From the NCBI GenBank assembly GCA_948676835.1, contig CAPOZU010000006.1:32689-96688 (forward strand): 64,000 nucleotides of DNA. The letters are read 5' to 3'. The notes beneath the pieces are model-generated. The model ran no database searches, was not told the DNA's origin, and saw only the letters and a program-made list of their open reading frames with translations. The translations under genes and the position numbers were made by a program. The first letter of the stretch is position 1; the number at the start of each line of letters is the position of its first letter. Shown in pieces: positions 27,901 through 37,733 of the stretch. Origin of the DNA: an uncultured Clostridia bacterium. Its GTDB lineage: Bacteria > Bacillota > Clostridia > TANB77 > CAG-508.

Positions 27901-30900
27901 AAGATTTTATAAATGAAGAAAATAATTTTTTAATGCCAGATAATTATCAAGAGGATAGAAATAAAAAAATAGTAAATAGAACATCATCAACTAATATTGG
28001 TCTAGAGTTATTAGCTGTTATATCAGCATATGATTTAGATTTCATAAATTTTAAAAAGACTATAGAATATTTAAATAAAATTTTAGGAGTAATAGCTGGA
28101 TTAAGTAAATGGAATGGACATTTATATAATTGGTATAATACTAAAACCCTGATTCCTTTAATTCCACGATATATTTCTACAGTAGATAGTGGTAATTTCG
28201 TAGGATATTTATATATAGTAAAAAATTTCTTGATTGAAAATAAAAATAAAGGCGATTTAGAAAACTTAATTAATTTAGTTACTGAACTTATTGATAATAC
28301 AGATTTTTCAAAATTATATTCAGAGAAAACAAAGCTATTATCAATTGGATATAATTTAGAAGAAAACAAATTATCAGATTCATATTATGATTTTTTAGCA
28401 TCTGAAGCAAGACAAGCAAGCTTAGTTGCAATTGCAAAAGGAGATGTACCAGTAAAACATTGGAATAATTTAAGTAGAACTCTTACAAGTTTAAATGGAT
28501 ATAAAGGATTAGTATCATGGACGGGAACTGCATTTGAATATCTAATGCCAAATATAAATCTAAAAAGATATAAAGGAAGTCTTTTAGATGAAGCATGTAA
28601 GTTTGCAGTAATGAGTCAAATTGAATATTGCAGGAGAAAAGGGGTTCCGTGGGGAATTTCAGAATCAGCCTTTAATTTAAGAGATTTAAATAATAATTAT
28701 CAATATAAAGCTTTTGGTATACCATGGTTAGGGTTAAAAAGAGGATTAGACGAAGATACTGTAGTTTCTCCATATAGCACATTTTTATCTTTAGAAGATG
28801 AACTTGATCTTGGAATAAAAAACTTAAAGTTGTTGGAACAAGAAGGTGCTACTGGAAAGTATGGGTATTATGAAGCAGTAGATTATACTCCATCAAGAGT
28901 AAAATCAAAAGAAAAGGCTGTTGTTAAAACTTATATGGCTCATCATCAAGGTTTGATATTACTTTCTATAAATAACTTGCTAAATAATAACATTTTAAAA
29001 ACCAGATTTAATAATAATCCAGAAATAGAAGCAGTAGATATACTATTACAAGAAAGAATGCCAATGAAAATGATTATTACAAAAGAACAAAAAGAAAAAA
29101 TTACTAAAAATAAAAATTTAATTAGTAATAGTTATACTGAAAGAGTTATCGAAAAAGCTAGTAAACAAAATAGGAATTTAAATGTTATTTCAAATGAGAA
29201 ATATAAAATTATTATAGATGATTATGGGGATAGTATCAGTGAATTTGAAGATGTAATGGTAAATAATTATAAGATTACATCAGATGTAAAACAAAGAATT
29301 AATTGCTATATAAAAAACGTTAAGTCTAGAAAAATTATAGATACTAAAGAAAATTCTAAAATTGTTTTTGCACCAGATAAAGCAAAATTTTTAAAACGTG
29401 AAAACAACTTGAAAATCGAAGAGATTGTTAGCTTAGATCCTAATAAACCAATAGAAATTAGAAGACTAGAAATAGAAAATTTAGGAAGTTCTCAAGAAGT
29501 ATTAGAAATAATTGTGGATTTTGAACCATCAATGTCTAGAAAAATGGATGAATATTCTCATCCAACATTTAATAAATTATTTATGAAATTGGATGAAGCA
29601 AATGAAAATATTATATTTGAGAAACGTGATAGAAATTTAAAAAATAAAAAATATTTAGCAACTACTTTATACACAGAAAGCGAACAAATTGTGGATTTCG
29701 AATATGAAATAGATAAAGAAAAATATTTAACTAGAGAAAATTTGGGTATGTCAAATATGATACAAAATCAAAGGAACTTTTCTAAGAAAACTATGCAAGT
29801 TACAGAACCAATTATTGCAATGAAAAGAACTATTAAAATTAACCCAAAGGAGATAGCTAATATAAATCTTCTAATATCTGTTTCAAACAACAGAGAGGAA
29901 GCTTTGGAAAATTTAGAAAATGTAAAAAGCGAAGAGGAAATAATTAGAATTTTAAATATTGCTAAAGCAAGAGTAGAAGAAGAAAGCAAGTATTTACAAA
30001 TTGAAGGAAATAAAATTGATATATATGTTAGATTCTTAAAATATATATTAAATTCAAAGAAACTAGAAATCAATAAAAATTTAGATTATGCAGATATAAA
30101 TAGTTTATGGAAGTTTGGGATATCAGGAGATAATCCAATCTTACTAGTGAAAATTGAAAAAGTTGAAGATATTTATGTTATAGAAGATGTTTTAACTGCT
30201 TATGAATATTATAGAGCAAAAAATATTTATTTAGATATTATTATTTTAAATCAAGAAATTGATGTGTATGAAAGATTTGTAAGAGAAAGTATTAATGAAG
30301 TAATATCTAATAAACAATTGGAATATTTAAGAAATATAAATGGTGGAATTTTTATTTTAAATAAAGATGAGATAGAAAAAGAGGAACTAGATGCAATAGA
30401 ATTTAAAGCAAGATTTATAATAAACTCAAGTTTTGGAAACATTGAAACTTATATAAAAGAATTAGAAGAAAAAGAGAAAAATACAAAAGAACTAAGAAGA
30501 GAAAGAAACACCACATTGAATCTAGAAGTATATCCACTAAAAAAAGAAGAACTTGTATATGATAATTCATATGGTGGTTTTACAGAAGATGGAAAAGAAT
30601 ATTTTATATATACAAATCAAGACAACAAGCTTCCAGCTGTATGGTGTAATATTTTAACTAATAAGTTTTTTGGAACAGTCGTAACAAGTAATCTTGGAGG
30701 ATATACCTGGAATAAAAATAGTAGACTAAACAGGTTAACAGCATGGAATAATGATAGAGTTTTAGATATTCCATCTGAAATTTTTTATGTAAAAGATGAA
30801 ATAAATAAAGTGGTATGGACTTTAAACTCAGGAGTTATACCTAATAAAAATTACTATTATATAACTCATGGATTTGGATATTCGAAATTAAAAAATACAA

Positions 30901-32957
30901 ATGATAATTTAAATCAAGAATTAGAAATTTTTGTTCCTAACGAAGAAAGCTTAAAAATATTAAAATTTAGAATCAAAAATTTAGTAAATGAAGAAAGAAA
31001 AATAAAATTTGTAGTTTATATAAAAACTGTATTAGGTGAAGATGAAATTTTTACGAATGGAAATTTAAAACTTGAAAAGATGGATAATACATTGTTTGTT
31101 AAAAATATTTTTCAAAATGAAGAATGTTTTAAAAATAAAATAATGTATGTAATGCCTGATATTAAAATTAATAGTTTTACAGGAGATAAAGAAAACTTCT
31201 TTGGAGAGGGAGATATTTTAAATCCAGATGGTTTATATAGAAATTTAGATAATTCAATTGGACTTGGAAGAAATTCCTGTATCGGTATTGAGTTTATATT
31301 AAAATTAAAGAAATTTGAAGACAAAAAGTTTAATATAATAATTGGACAAGCGAATAACTTTAGTGAAATTGAGAAAATAAAAGATAAGTATGAAATAAAT
31401 ATAGAGACAAAGAATGATATAATTAATAACGAATTAGAATTGGCTAAATTAAAATGGAATAATTTATTAAGTAGTGTTTCTGTAAAAACACCACTCACAG
31501 CACTAAATATAATGATGAATGGCTGGCTTGCATACCAAACTTTATCTAGTAGAATTTATGGTAAAACAGGATATTATCAATCTGGTGGTGCATTTGGATT
31601 TAGAGATCAACTTCAAGATGCAATCGGTATGAAGTTTATAGATAGTAATATTTTAAGGGAACAATTAATAAATTGTGCAAGACATCAATTTATTGAAGGA
31701 GATGTACTTCACTGGTGGCATAATGATACAAAACGAGGTATAAGGACAAAGTTTTCAGATGATTTGCTATGGCTTGTTTATGGTACGATAGAATATGTAA
31801 AATTTGAGAATGATTATAGTATTTTAGATGAACAAATAGAATATTTAAAAGGAGATTTACTTGGAGAAGATGAAGATGAAAAATATAACATTTATTATGA
31901 AGGGAATGAGAAAGAAAGTTTATTTGAACATTGTATAAGAGCAATTGAAAACACAATAAATAAAGGAATTGAGCCTTTTCCTAAAATAGGAACAGGAGAC
32001 TGGAATGACGGATTTAGTAATATTGGTAGCAAAGGAAAAGGACAAAGTGTTTGGCTTGCAACTTTTCTTTATGATATTTTAAATAGATTTATTCCAATAT
32101 GTGAAAAAAAGGAAAGAAAAGATTTAGTAGAAAAATATGACACTTATAAAGATATTTTAAAAAGAAATGTAAATACAAAAGGTTGGGATGGAAGATGGTT
32201 TAAAAGAGCAGTTACAGATAATGATGAAGAAATTGGAAGTATTAATTCAGATGAATGTAGAATTGATGGATTAGTACAAAGTTGGTCTGTTATATCCGAT
32301 ATAGGGGATAATGATAAAAAATTTATTGCAATAGCAGAAGCCGAAAATTATTTAGTGGATAAAGAAAATAAAATAATAAAATTATTTGACCCTCCATTTG
32401 AAAAATCAGTTGTAAATCCTGGGTATATAAAATCATATCCACCAGGAATTCGTGAAAATGGTGGACAATATACGCATGCTAGTTGTTGGCTATTAATTGC
32501 TGAATGTTTATTAGGATTTGGAGATAAAGCTGAAGAACTAATTGAGATTTTAAATCCTATTGAACATTCAAAAAATAGAGAAGTGGCAAAAACTTTTAAA
32601 CTAGAGCCATATGTGTTAGAAGCAGATGTATATAGTAATGAAGCATTAGTTGGAAGAGGAGGATGGAATTGGTATACAGGTTCAAGTAGTTGGCTTTATA
32701 AAGCTGTTTTAGAATATGTATTAGGTTTAAAAATTGAAGATGGATTCTTAAGGTTAGAACCATGTATATCTAAAAACTGGAAAGAATATGAAATAAAATA
32801 TAAATATAAAACATCAATATATAATATAAAAGTTAGAAATAATAATAGAGAAAATACAGGAGTATCAAAATTTATAGTAAATGATGAAGAAATTCCAGAA
32901 AAGAAAATTTTATTACAAGATAATTGTAAAATTTATAATATAGAAATCTTTATGTAG
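24945..32957 (+). CDS. Cyclic beta-1,2-glucan synthase-like protein (NdvB type: GT84 + GH94)
   Basis: A giant protein of about 2,670 residues; start chosen at 24945 for AAGGGG. N-terminal ~1-390 is helical. Membrane pairs lie near 400-450 and 800-850, flanking a glycosyltransferase domain with ITLDSDTNLN, the HDLLEGNFLRCG region and RNHRWTRGDWQ. A third cluster of membrane segments lies near 930-960. About 990-1330 is a glycoamylase-like (DUF2329 type) part with GHLYNWYNT and AHHQGL. The C-terminal ~1,200 residues are a family-94 phosphorylase-like domain with GGAFGFRDQLQDAI, GTGDWNDGFS (catalytic Asp) and NGGQYTHASCW. Such proteins make and ring-close beta-1,2-glucans in Gram-negatives and some Clostridia. 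No export gene is adjacent. Confidence 0.88.
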   Translation: MKNYKKLNMNGTLLDKNQFAKHIEKTASEHSIKSSSNKNTYPIYRLIDDYKFILETYNLLTKHLKLGIKIHAAGEWILDNFYVIEETVKIIQKELPLKKYKNLVGLSNDKYFGFARIYVLAEEIVAFSDCKIDRETIDIALKSYQRKKLLSMEELSSVGIFIKISIISHIRELCEKIYSSQLQKYKAESIIERLVENKSNSNLKFISSANQLKFNEEKLKYSFVEYLSYKLKKYGKKAVNYQNILEKEIQKVGLTISEVIQKEHFNIANIKISMGNCITSIKEINRIDFAELFSYMNASEELLKLDPSGVYNKMDEESKSYYRNIIEKKSKKTKISEIYIAEKIIELCKRYENSEDIENVKKSHVGYYLIKEGISELDDALEINKHKKLSINQRARMYVSMNILIPLYFCIVLYFYIYNSTENMIFSIISCIIAYIPITEIYLRIQNYLMGKFKNPILIPKMNFENGIPEESATFVVIPTILKSKEKVKEMFEKLEVYYLANKSENLYFALLGDCSEEKNKTKDFDEEVMASGIEFCNKLNEKYKTEKFSKFHFLYRERIWNSSEESYIGWERKRGLLTTFNKYIKKQRENNFLENTIEKEREKLPNIKYIITLDSDTNLNLNTASKLIGAMNHILNIPVVKNDKVIDGYGIMQPRIGMDLSLSQKSLFIELFSMKGGVDFYTNAISDIYQDYFEEGIFTGKGIYDVELYNTILKGEFPENTILSHDLLEGNFLRCGLLTDVMLLDGYPSRYIPYIMRNHRWTRGDWQIIKWLKSDRLNEISKFKIYDNLRRSLLPIMASILICISITNYKLLYLLVIGLISITVPYLIDIINYIIFKESNITGAVYAYKKFSKEINSIKCSIIRIILQILFLPYETFKNIDSIIRSLYRMKVRRKLLEWVTAEDGEKNSKSDLNTHLLEMKINILFGIIFLALPIFIFKILGVAWIIAPIIAWYISLERKQEQIITEKNRKYISDAARDTWQFFEDFINEENNFLMPDNYQEDRNKKIVNRTSSTNIGLELLAVISAYDLDFINFKKTIEYLNKILGVIAGLSKWNGHLYNWYNTKTLIPLIPRYISTVDSGNFVGYLYIVKNFLIENKNKGDLENLINLVTELIDNTDFSKLYSEKTKLLSIGYNLEENKLSDSYYDFLASEARQASLVAIAKGDVPVKHWNNLSRTLTSLNGYKGLVSWTGTAFEYLMPNINLKRYKGSLLDEACKFAVMSQIEYCRRKGVPWGISESAFNLRDLNNNYQYKAFGIPWLGLKRGLDEDTVVSPYSTFLSLEDELDLGIKNLKLLEQEGATGKYGYYEAVDYTPSRVKSKEKAVVKTYMAHHQGLILLSINNLLNNNILKTRFNNNPEIEAVDILLQERMPMKMIITKEQKEKITKNKNLISNSYTERVIEKASKQNRNLNVISNEKYKIIIDDYGDSISEFEDVMVNNYKITSDVKQRINCYIKNVKSRKIIDTKENSKIVFAPDKAKFLKRENNLKIEEIVSLDPNKPIEIRRLEIENLGSSQEVLEIIVDFEPSMSRKMDEYSHPTFNKLFMKLDEANENIIFEKRDRNLKNKKYLATTLYTESEQIVDFEYEIDKEKYLTRENLGMSNMIQNQRNFSKKTMQVTEPIIAMKRTIKINPKEIANINLLISVSNNREEALENLENVKSEEEIIRILNIAKARVEEESKYLQIEGNKIDIYVRFLKYILNSKKLEINKNLDYADINSLWKFGISGDNPILLVKIEKVEDIYVIEDVLTAYEYYRAKNIYLDIIILNQEIDVYERFVRESINEVISNKQLEYLRNINGGIFILNKDEIEKEELDAIEFKARFIINSSFGNIETYIKELEEKEKNTKELRRERNTTLNLEVYPLKKEELVYDNSYGGFTEDGKEYFIYTNQDNKLPAVWCNILTNKFFGTVVTSNLGGYTWNKNSRLNRLTAWNNDRVLDIPSEIFYVKDEINKVVWTLNSGVIPNKNYYYITHGFGYSKLKNTNDNLNQELEIFVPNEESLKILKFRIKNLVNEERKIKFVVYIKTVLGEDEIFTNGNLKLEKMDNTLFVKNIFQNEECFKNKIMYVMPDIKINSFTGDKENFFGEGDILNPDGLYRNLDNSIGLGRNSCIGIEFILKLKKFEDKKFNIIIGQANNFSEIEKIKDKYEINIETKNDIINNELELAKLKWNNLLSSVSVKTPLTALNIMMNGWLAYQTLSSRIYGKTGYYQSGGAFGFRDQLQDAIGMKFIDSNILREQLINCARHQFIEGDVLHWWHNDTKRGIRTKFSDDLLWLVYGTIEYVKFENDYSILDEQIEYLKGDLLGEDEDEKYNIYYEGNEKESLFEHCIRAIENTINKGIEPFPKIGTGDWNDGFSNIGSKGKGQSVWLATFLYDILNRFIPICEKKERKDLVEKYDTYKDILKRNVNTKGWDGRWFKRAVTDNDEEIGSINSDECRIDGLVQSWSVISDIGDNDKKFIAIAEAENYLVDKENKIIKLFDPPFEKSVVNPGYIKSYPPGIRENGGQYTHASCWLLIAECLLGFGDKAEELIEILNPIEHSKNREVAKTFKLEPYVLEADVYSNEALVGRGGWNWYTGSSSWLYKAVLEYVLGLKIEDGFLRLEPCISKNWKEYEIKYKYKTSIYNIKVRNNNRENTGVSKFIVNDEEIPEKKILLQDNCKIYNIEIFM

Positions 32958-33078
32958 CAATACTTACAAGATTTTGTAATAAAAAAATAAAAAAATTGAA
33001 AAAAAACTTGTACAAAATTGTTAAATATGATATATATTTGTTATTGATACAGTTTCTTTTAGAAAGGCGGTAGTTTAA

Positions 33079-33831
33079 GTGGAAGAAATAGTTGAAAAAG
33101 AAAAGAAAACTATACTTGTAGTAGATGATGAACAAAGTATAATGGAACTATTAGTATTTAACTTACAAAAGGAAGGATATAATACTTTAGAAGCATATGA
33201 TGGTATTACAGCAGTTGAAATGGCAATAAATGAAAAACCAGATTTAATTTTATTAGACGTTATGATTCCAAAGTTAGATGGAATTTCAGTATGTAAAAAA
33301 ATCAGATATGCTTTAAATATATCTAACATACCTATACTAATGATATCTGCAAAAGATACAGAATCAGATAAAATCGTTGGACTAGAAATGGGTGCTGATG
33401 ACTATATTACAAAGCCTTTTCAAATAAGAGAAGTTATGGCTAGAATAAAAGCTAATTTAAGAAAAGCAGAACTAAACGCTAATTTAGATATCTTAAATAA
33501 TAAAAAGAATGAAGAAAAGAAAGACGATATAATTAGAGTTGGTGATTTAAGCTTAGATTTAAAGAAAGTTGAAGCTAAAGTTAAAGGTGAAGTTATAAAC
33601 TTAACTAAAAAAGAATTTGATGTTTTAAAATATTTAGCTAGCCAACCAGGTCAAGTTGTAACAAGAGAGATGCTTCTTCGTGAAGTTTGGGAATATGAAG
33701 AATATGTTGGAGCAATTAGAACTATAGATGTCACAATGAATAGAATTAGAGATAAGATAGAAAAAGATAAAGCAAATCCAAAGATTCTTATAACAAAAAG
33801 AGGAGTAGGATATTACGTAACAGATAAATAA
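33079..33831 (+). CDS. OmpR/PhoB-family response regulator
   Basis: A 250-residue protein starting at GTG (33079) after AAAGGCGG. Receiver domain (~8-125): acidic pair VVDDEQ, phosphoacceptor Asp in LILLDVMIP, Lys in ADDYITKPF. Linker with NNKKNEEKKDD, then a winged-helix domain (~155-245) with LTKKEFDVLKYLASQPGQVV and RTIDVTMNRIRDKIE, then RGVGYYV. Likely partner of the sensor kinase at 34410, though a small membrane gene lies between on the other strand. Confidence 0.95.
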   Translation: MEEIVEKEKKTILVVDDEQSIMELLVFNLQKEGYNTLEAYDGITAVEMAINEKPDLILLDVMIPKLDGISVCKKIRYALNISNIPILMISAKDTESDKIVGLEMGADDYITKPFQIREVMARIKANLRKAELNANLDILNNKKNEEKKDDIIRVGDLSLDLKKVEAKVKGEVINLTKKEFDVLKYLASQPGQVVTREMLLREVWEYEEYVGAIRTIDVTMNRIRDKIEKDKANPKILITKRGVGYYVTDK

Positions 33832-33836
33832 AAATT

Positions 33837-33868
33837 AAAGGACAATTCTTAAATGAATTGTCCTTTTT
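33837..33868 (+). terminator. Terminator after the response regulator
   Basis: AAAGGACAATTC / GAATTGTCCTTT stem followed by T. Confidence 0.88.
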
Positions 33869-33872
33869 GTTG

Positions 33873-34265
33873 CTAATTTCTTGTTAAAAGATTAATTATA
33901 AAATACACTAAATTAATTAAAAGCAATATCATAAAAAATGCAACAGCAATTATTATTGGAATTAGTGAAAGTGCTGCGCCTACAAAAGTAATAGCAAGTG
34001 CAAATGCTGCAGTAATTATTCCTCCAACAGAAATTGGAACTAAGCAATTATTTGCGTGACTACAACTATTATTTCCTCCACAAAGAGCTGGTATAATTAT
34101 AGAAAGTAGTCCAAGAACACCAAGAACTAATGTTATATAAACAATAGGTAGTATTCCAATTAAGAAACCACCATAATATATTCCTGCAATACCTAAAGCT
34201 CCAAGTAAGGCTGAAATTATAGTTATAGCACAACAACAAGAATTATTTTCTCTATTATAACACAT
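33873..34265 (-). CDS. Cys-rich four-helix membrane protein, unknown
   Basis: About 130 residues from the ATG at 34265 (AAGGAG seven bases upstream; a GTG three codons earlier overlaps it). Begins MCYNRENNSCCCAITII with a CCC cluster, then four hydrophobic segments, with a conserved-looking NNSCSHANNCLVPISVGG loop containing two more Cys. Not a recognised family; it resembles small DUF-type membrane proteins common in uncultured Clostridia. Lies between a response regulator and its probable kinase, on the opposite strand. Confidence 0.6.
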   Translation of the reverse strand: MCYNRENNSCCCAITIISALLGALGIAGIYYGGFLIGILPIVYITLVLGVLGLLSIIIPALCGGNNSCSHANNCLVPISVGGIITAAFALAITFVGAALSLIPIIIAVAFFMILLLINLVYFIINLLTRN

Positions 34266-34409
34266 AATTATCACTCCTTTATAATATAAGATATGAAAAA
34301 AAACAAAATTAGTGATAAGAAATAAATTTATTTATTTGCTTGAATAAATAGGAGGTAAAGTATATAATATATAAATAGATATAATAGATGCAATTATAGG
34401 GAGAAAAGG

Positions 34410-35852
34410 ATGTTAAAGAGTATACAATTTAAAATTGTTATTTCTTTTTTGATTGTAGGATTAATATTTATTATTTCATTAGGAGTAGTAAATATATATA
34501 ATTTACAAGTAATAAAAAGTCAATTTATAGAATTAGAAATAGGTAATGCAAGTAGTATTATTGATAACCAAATAAATCAAACTAAGATTATTTCATTATG
34601 CATAATTCTTGGATTTGTATTATTTACAATATTAATTGGAATTTTTGTTGCAAAAGTTATTATAGCACCAATTTCTAATCTAATAAAAAGTGCAGAACAT
34701 GCAACTAATGGAGTAAAATATTTAGGTGATGGAAAAAAGAAAAATGAAATCAATAATTTAGTTTCTGCATTTGATACAATTAATAATGAATTAAAAGAAA
34801 ATCTTAACGAAACAACCAGACAAAAAAAACAAATGGAAACAATATTGCTTCATATGACAGATGGAATTATTGCATTTAATATTGAAGGTAAGATTATTCA
34901 TATAAATCCTGCTGCTAAAACATTTTTAAATTTGAAAGATGAAGCAACTTTCGAAGAGATTTTTAATAAACACAATGTTGATATAAATTTAGAAAAAATA
35001 ATTTATTTAGAGAATTGGACTTCATCAGAACAAAAAATAAATGTAGATGATAGAACATTAAATCTATTTTTTGCACCATTTAAAAATGAGAATGAGAGAC
35101 CAGCAGGATTAATAGTTGTTATACAAGATATAACAGAGCATGTAAAACTAGATGCCATGAGAAAAAGATTTGTGGCTGATGTTTCACATGAATTAAAAAC
35201 ACCTATTACTTCTATAATGGGATATTCAGAAACATTACTTGAAAGTGAAGTTGATGAAGAAACAAACAGAAAATTTTTAGAAAGAATATCAGGAGAAGCG
35301 AGCAGAATGGCTAATCTTGTTAGCGATTTGCTTACTCTTTCTAGATATGATAGATCAAAAGCAAAAGTAACAAAAACAGAATTTGATTTAGGTGAACTAG
35401 TAAAGTATGCATTTGAGGGTTTAGATTTTGAAATGAAAAAGAAAAAGCAGAATGGAGAATGCTTTGTTACATCAAATGTACCTCTTGTGTATGCAGATAA
35501 AAATGGAATAGAAAGAGTAGTTATAAATATTCTTTCAAATGCAATAAAATATACTAAAGAAGAAGGCTCAATAAAAGTTTATGTTGGTTTTGTTTATAAT
35601 GATGCTTATATAAAAATAATAGATACAGGAATAGGGATTCCAAAAGAAGACTTAGATAAAATATTTGAGAGGTTTTATCGTGTAGATAAGGCACGTACTA
35701 GAGAAATGGGTGGTACAGGACTTGGTCTTTCTATTGCAAAAGAAATATTAGATCAAAACGATAGTAAGATTGATATAAAAAGTGAGATTGGAAAAGGAAC
35801 AGAAGTTGTAATTAGAATTCCGACAAAACAGGGTAAAAATAAGGAACAATAA
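34410..35852 (+). CDS. Sensor histidine kinase (PhoR/WalK-like)
   Basis: A 480-residue kinase: two membrane segments (~10-30 and ~60-82) separated by only ~30 residues, so no large external sensor; a HAMP-like linker (~82-135); a PAS domain (~140-245, HMTDGIIAFNIEGKIIHINPA); HisKA with VSHELKTPITSI; and HATPase_c with N box LSNAIKYT, G1 DTGIGIP, F box FERFYRVD and G2 GGTGLGLSI. Probably phosphorylates the regulator at 33079. The conserved Arg of FERFYR is encoded by AGG, showing AGG is Arg here. Confidence 0.94.
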   Translation: MLKSIQFKIVISFLIVGLIFIISLGVVNIYNLQVIKSQFIELEIGNASSIIDNQINQTKIISLCIILGFVLFTILIGIFVAKVIIAPISNLIKSAEHATNGVKYLGDGKKKNEINNLVSAFDTINNELKENLNETTRQKKQMETILLHMTDGIIAFNIEGKIIHINPAAKTFLNLKDEATFEEIFNKHNVDINLEKIIYLENWTSSEQKINVDDRTLNLFFAPFKNENERPAGLIVVIQDITEHVKLDAMRKRFVADVSHELKTPITSIMGYSETLLESEVDEETNRKFLERISGEASRMANLVSDLLTLSRYDRSKAKVTKTEFDLGELVKYAFEGLDFEMKKKKQNGECFVTSNVPLVYADKNGIERVVINILSNAIKYTKEEGSIKVYVGFVYNDAYIKIIDTGIGIPKEDLDKIFERFYRVDKARTREMGGTGLGLSIAKEILDQNDSKIDIKSEIGKGTEVVIRIPTKQGKNKEQ

Positions 35853-35878
35853 CAAACACTAATGATAGGAGAAATTTG

Positions 35879-36994
35879 ATGAAAAAAGTAAAAATGTTTT
35901 TTTTAATTATAATAAACATTATGTTTTTTTATACTAACGAAATTTATGCTACAACAACAGGAACGTATGTGCCAACTGAAAGTAATGGAATAGAAAAATT
36001 TATATTAATTGGAATAGGAATAGTAGCAGTTGCTTTTGTCTTATTTATTGGTTACAAAATGGATAAAAGAGATGAAAGTAAAAAAAGAAGAGAAAAATTT
36101 ATTAAAAACAGTAATAATGAAAAAGATATAATTCAAGAAAATAATATAGTAGATAACTATGATGAAAAATATATAGAAGAAGATGAAGAAGTATACGAAG
36201 AAGAAAATTATGAAGAACCACATATAGAAGAAAAAGAAGAAATACTTACAGGAATTAATGATGAAGATATAGATGTAGAAGATATTCTACAAGAATATGC
36301 AGAAGAGTATATTGAAAACGAAATTAATGAAAAAGATTATAATACAGAAGAATATGACGAAATTGAAGAAGATGATAAAAATGAGGTAGATGAAGAATAC
36401 ATAGAAGAACAAGAAGATGATGAAGAAGTAGAAGTTGTAAGACAAAATAGAAACATAGATGAAATGATAAATGTTTTAGGAAATTCAGATTCGACTATGG
36501 TATTTAATTCTCAATTATTAAGAGATGAAAATATAGATAATATTGGCAACGTAAAAGGATATGATTATGAAGATGACGATTTATCAGATCTTGAAAGTAC
36601 AATAAAAGAAGCTAATATAAAAAAATATGTTAGAAATAAAGAGGCAGAGAATTTATTAAAAAAAGGAAAAAAACAAAAAAATAATGCAAAAAGATATACT
36701 AGAAAAAAAGAAAAAAAAGAGGAACTTAAAAATAAAGTAAAAAGATATACTAGAAAGAAAGTTGTTGTTCCAATAGATTTTCAAGATGAAGAAATTGTTG
36801 TTAAAACAAAAAATGTAGCTAAAAGAGGAAGGCCTAAAAAATCAGAAGTATCAGAAAAACCAAAAAGAGGAAGACCTAAAAAATCAGAAATGGCAGAAAA
36901 ACCGAAAAGAGGAAGACCTAAAAAATCAGAAACAACATCAAAAACAAAAAAGAGCACAACAAGAAAAACAAGAACATCAAAGACTACAAAATAA
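35879..36994 (+). CDS. Membrane-anchored acidic protein with three AT-hook-like repeats
   Basis: About 371 residues. Signal peptide or first membrane segment at ~5-22 and a second segment at ~40-58, then a long acidic stretch (~90-185, runs of Glu/Asp). After a neutral part comes a basic Lys/Arg tail containing two RYTRKK motifs and three tandem copies of KRGRPKKSE spaced 15 residues apart, the AT-hook core (GRP flanked by basics). AT hooks bind the minor groove of AT-rich DNA. If the tail is cytoplasmic, this would be a membrane-tethered DNA-binding protein; topology is not certain. It directly follows the kinase gene and may be cotranscribed. Confidence 0.7.
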   Translation: MKKVKMFFLIIINIMFFYTNEIYATTTGTYVPTESNGIEKFILIGIGIVAVAFVLFIGYKMDKRDESKKRREKFIKNSNNEKDIIQENNIVDNYDEKYIEEDEEVYEEENYEEPHIEEKEEILTGINDEDIDVEDILQEYAEEYIENEINEKDYNTEEYDEIEEDDKNEVDEEYIEEQEDDEEVEVVRQNRNIDEMINVLGNSDSTMVFNSQLLRDENIDNIGNVKGYDYEDDDLSDLESTIKEANIKKYVRNKEAENLLKKGKKQKNNAKRYTRKKEKKEELKNKVKRYTRKKVVVPIDFQDEEIVVKTKNVAKRGRPKKSEVSEKPKRGRPKKSEMAEKPKRGRPKKSETTSKTKKSTTRKTRTSKTTK

Positions 36995-37092
36995 ATAAAA
37001 AATGATGATATAATCTTGAAAAAAACAAGAATGTAATATATAATTTCCATATTATAAGAAATTTTGTCAATTAACAAAGGAAGGCTGTTTAA

Positions 37093-37722
37093 ATGAATGA
37101 AAAAGTAAAAAATATATTTGAATGGGGTTATTGTATTATAATTGCTTTAACACTTGCTTTATTATTTAGGTATTTTATAGCAACACCAACAATTGTAAAA
37201 CAAAGATCAATGTACCCTACTCTACAAGAAAATCAAAGATTAATTTTAAATAGAACATTTAGAATAACACATAAGGAATTTAAAGCCGGAGATGTAATAA
37301 CATTTGAAGCTCCTACGAAGCAATATTCAAAGTGGGAAGCAGATCAATCAAATCCAATAGCTGTATATGATGAAGAACCAAAAGGTTTAATAAATAAATT
37401 TATTTACTATAGTTTAGAATTATCTAAAAAAAGCTATATAAAAAGAGTTATAGCTGTAGCAGGTGATCATGTAAAAATAGAAAATAATACAGTAAAGGTA
37501 AATGGAATTGTTCAAGAAGAAAAGTATCTACAACCAGATGTTGTTACTGAATCAGAAGTTTTCTTTGATTTTGTAGTTCCAGAAGGATATGTATTTGCAA
37601 TGGGAGACAATAGACCTAAAAGTACAGATTGTAGAGTATTAGGCTGTATACCTTTAAATAAAGTTGAAGGAATTGTTACTTTAAGATTCTGGCCATTTGA
37701 TGTATTTGGAAAAATAGATTAG
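37093..37722 (+). CDS. lepB: Signal peptidase I
   Basis: A 209-residue type I signal peptidase. N-terminal anchor (~12-30), the Ser nucleophile in QRSMYPTL, the Lys general base in YIKRVIAVAGDH, and the box MGDNRPKSTDCRVLG. Cleaves signal peptides of exported proteins outside the membrane. AAAGGAAGG upstream fits the ATG. It leads into holB with an 11-base gap. Confidence 0.95.
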   Translation: MNEKVKNIFEWGYCIIIALTLALLFRYFIATPTIVKQRSMYPTLQENQRLILNRTFRITHKEFKAGDVITFEAPTKQYSKWEADQSNPIAVYDEEPKGLINKFIYYSLELSKKSYIKRVIAVAGDHVKIENNTVKVNGIVQEEKYLQPDVVTESEVFFDFVVPEGYVFAMGDNRPKSTDCRVLGCIPLNKVEGIVTLRFWPFDVFGKID

Positions 37723-37733
37723 GAGTAAATTAA

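Noticed and set aside
36800..36960. Short tandem repeat as a phase-variable tract
   Set aside because: The repeat encodes the AT-hook-like motif with a period that is a multiple of three and with synonymous variation, so it is better explained as protein repeats.
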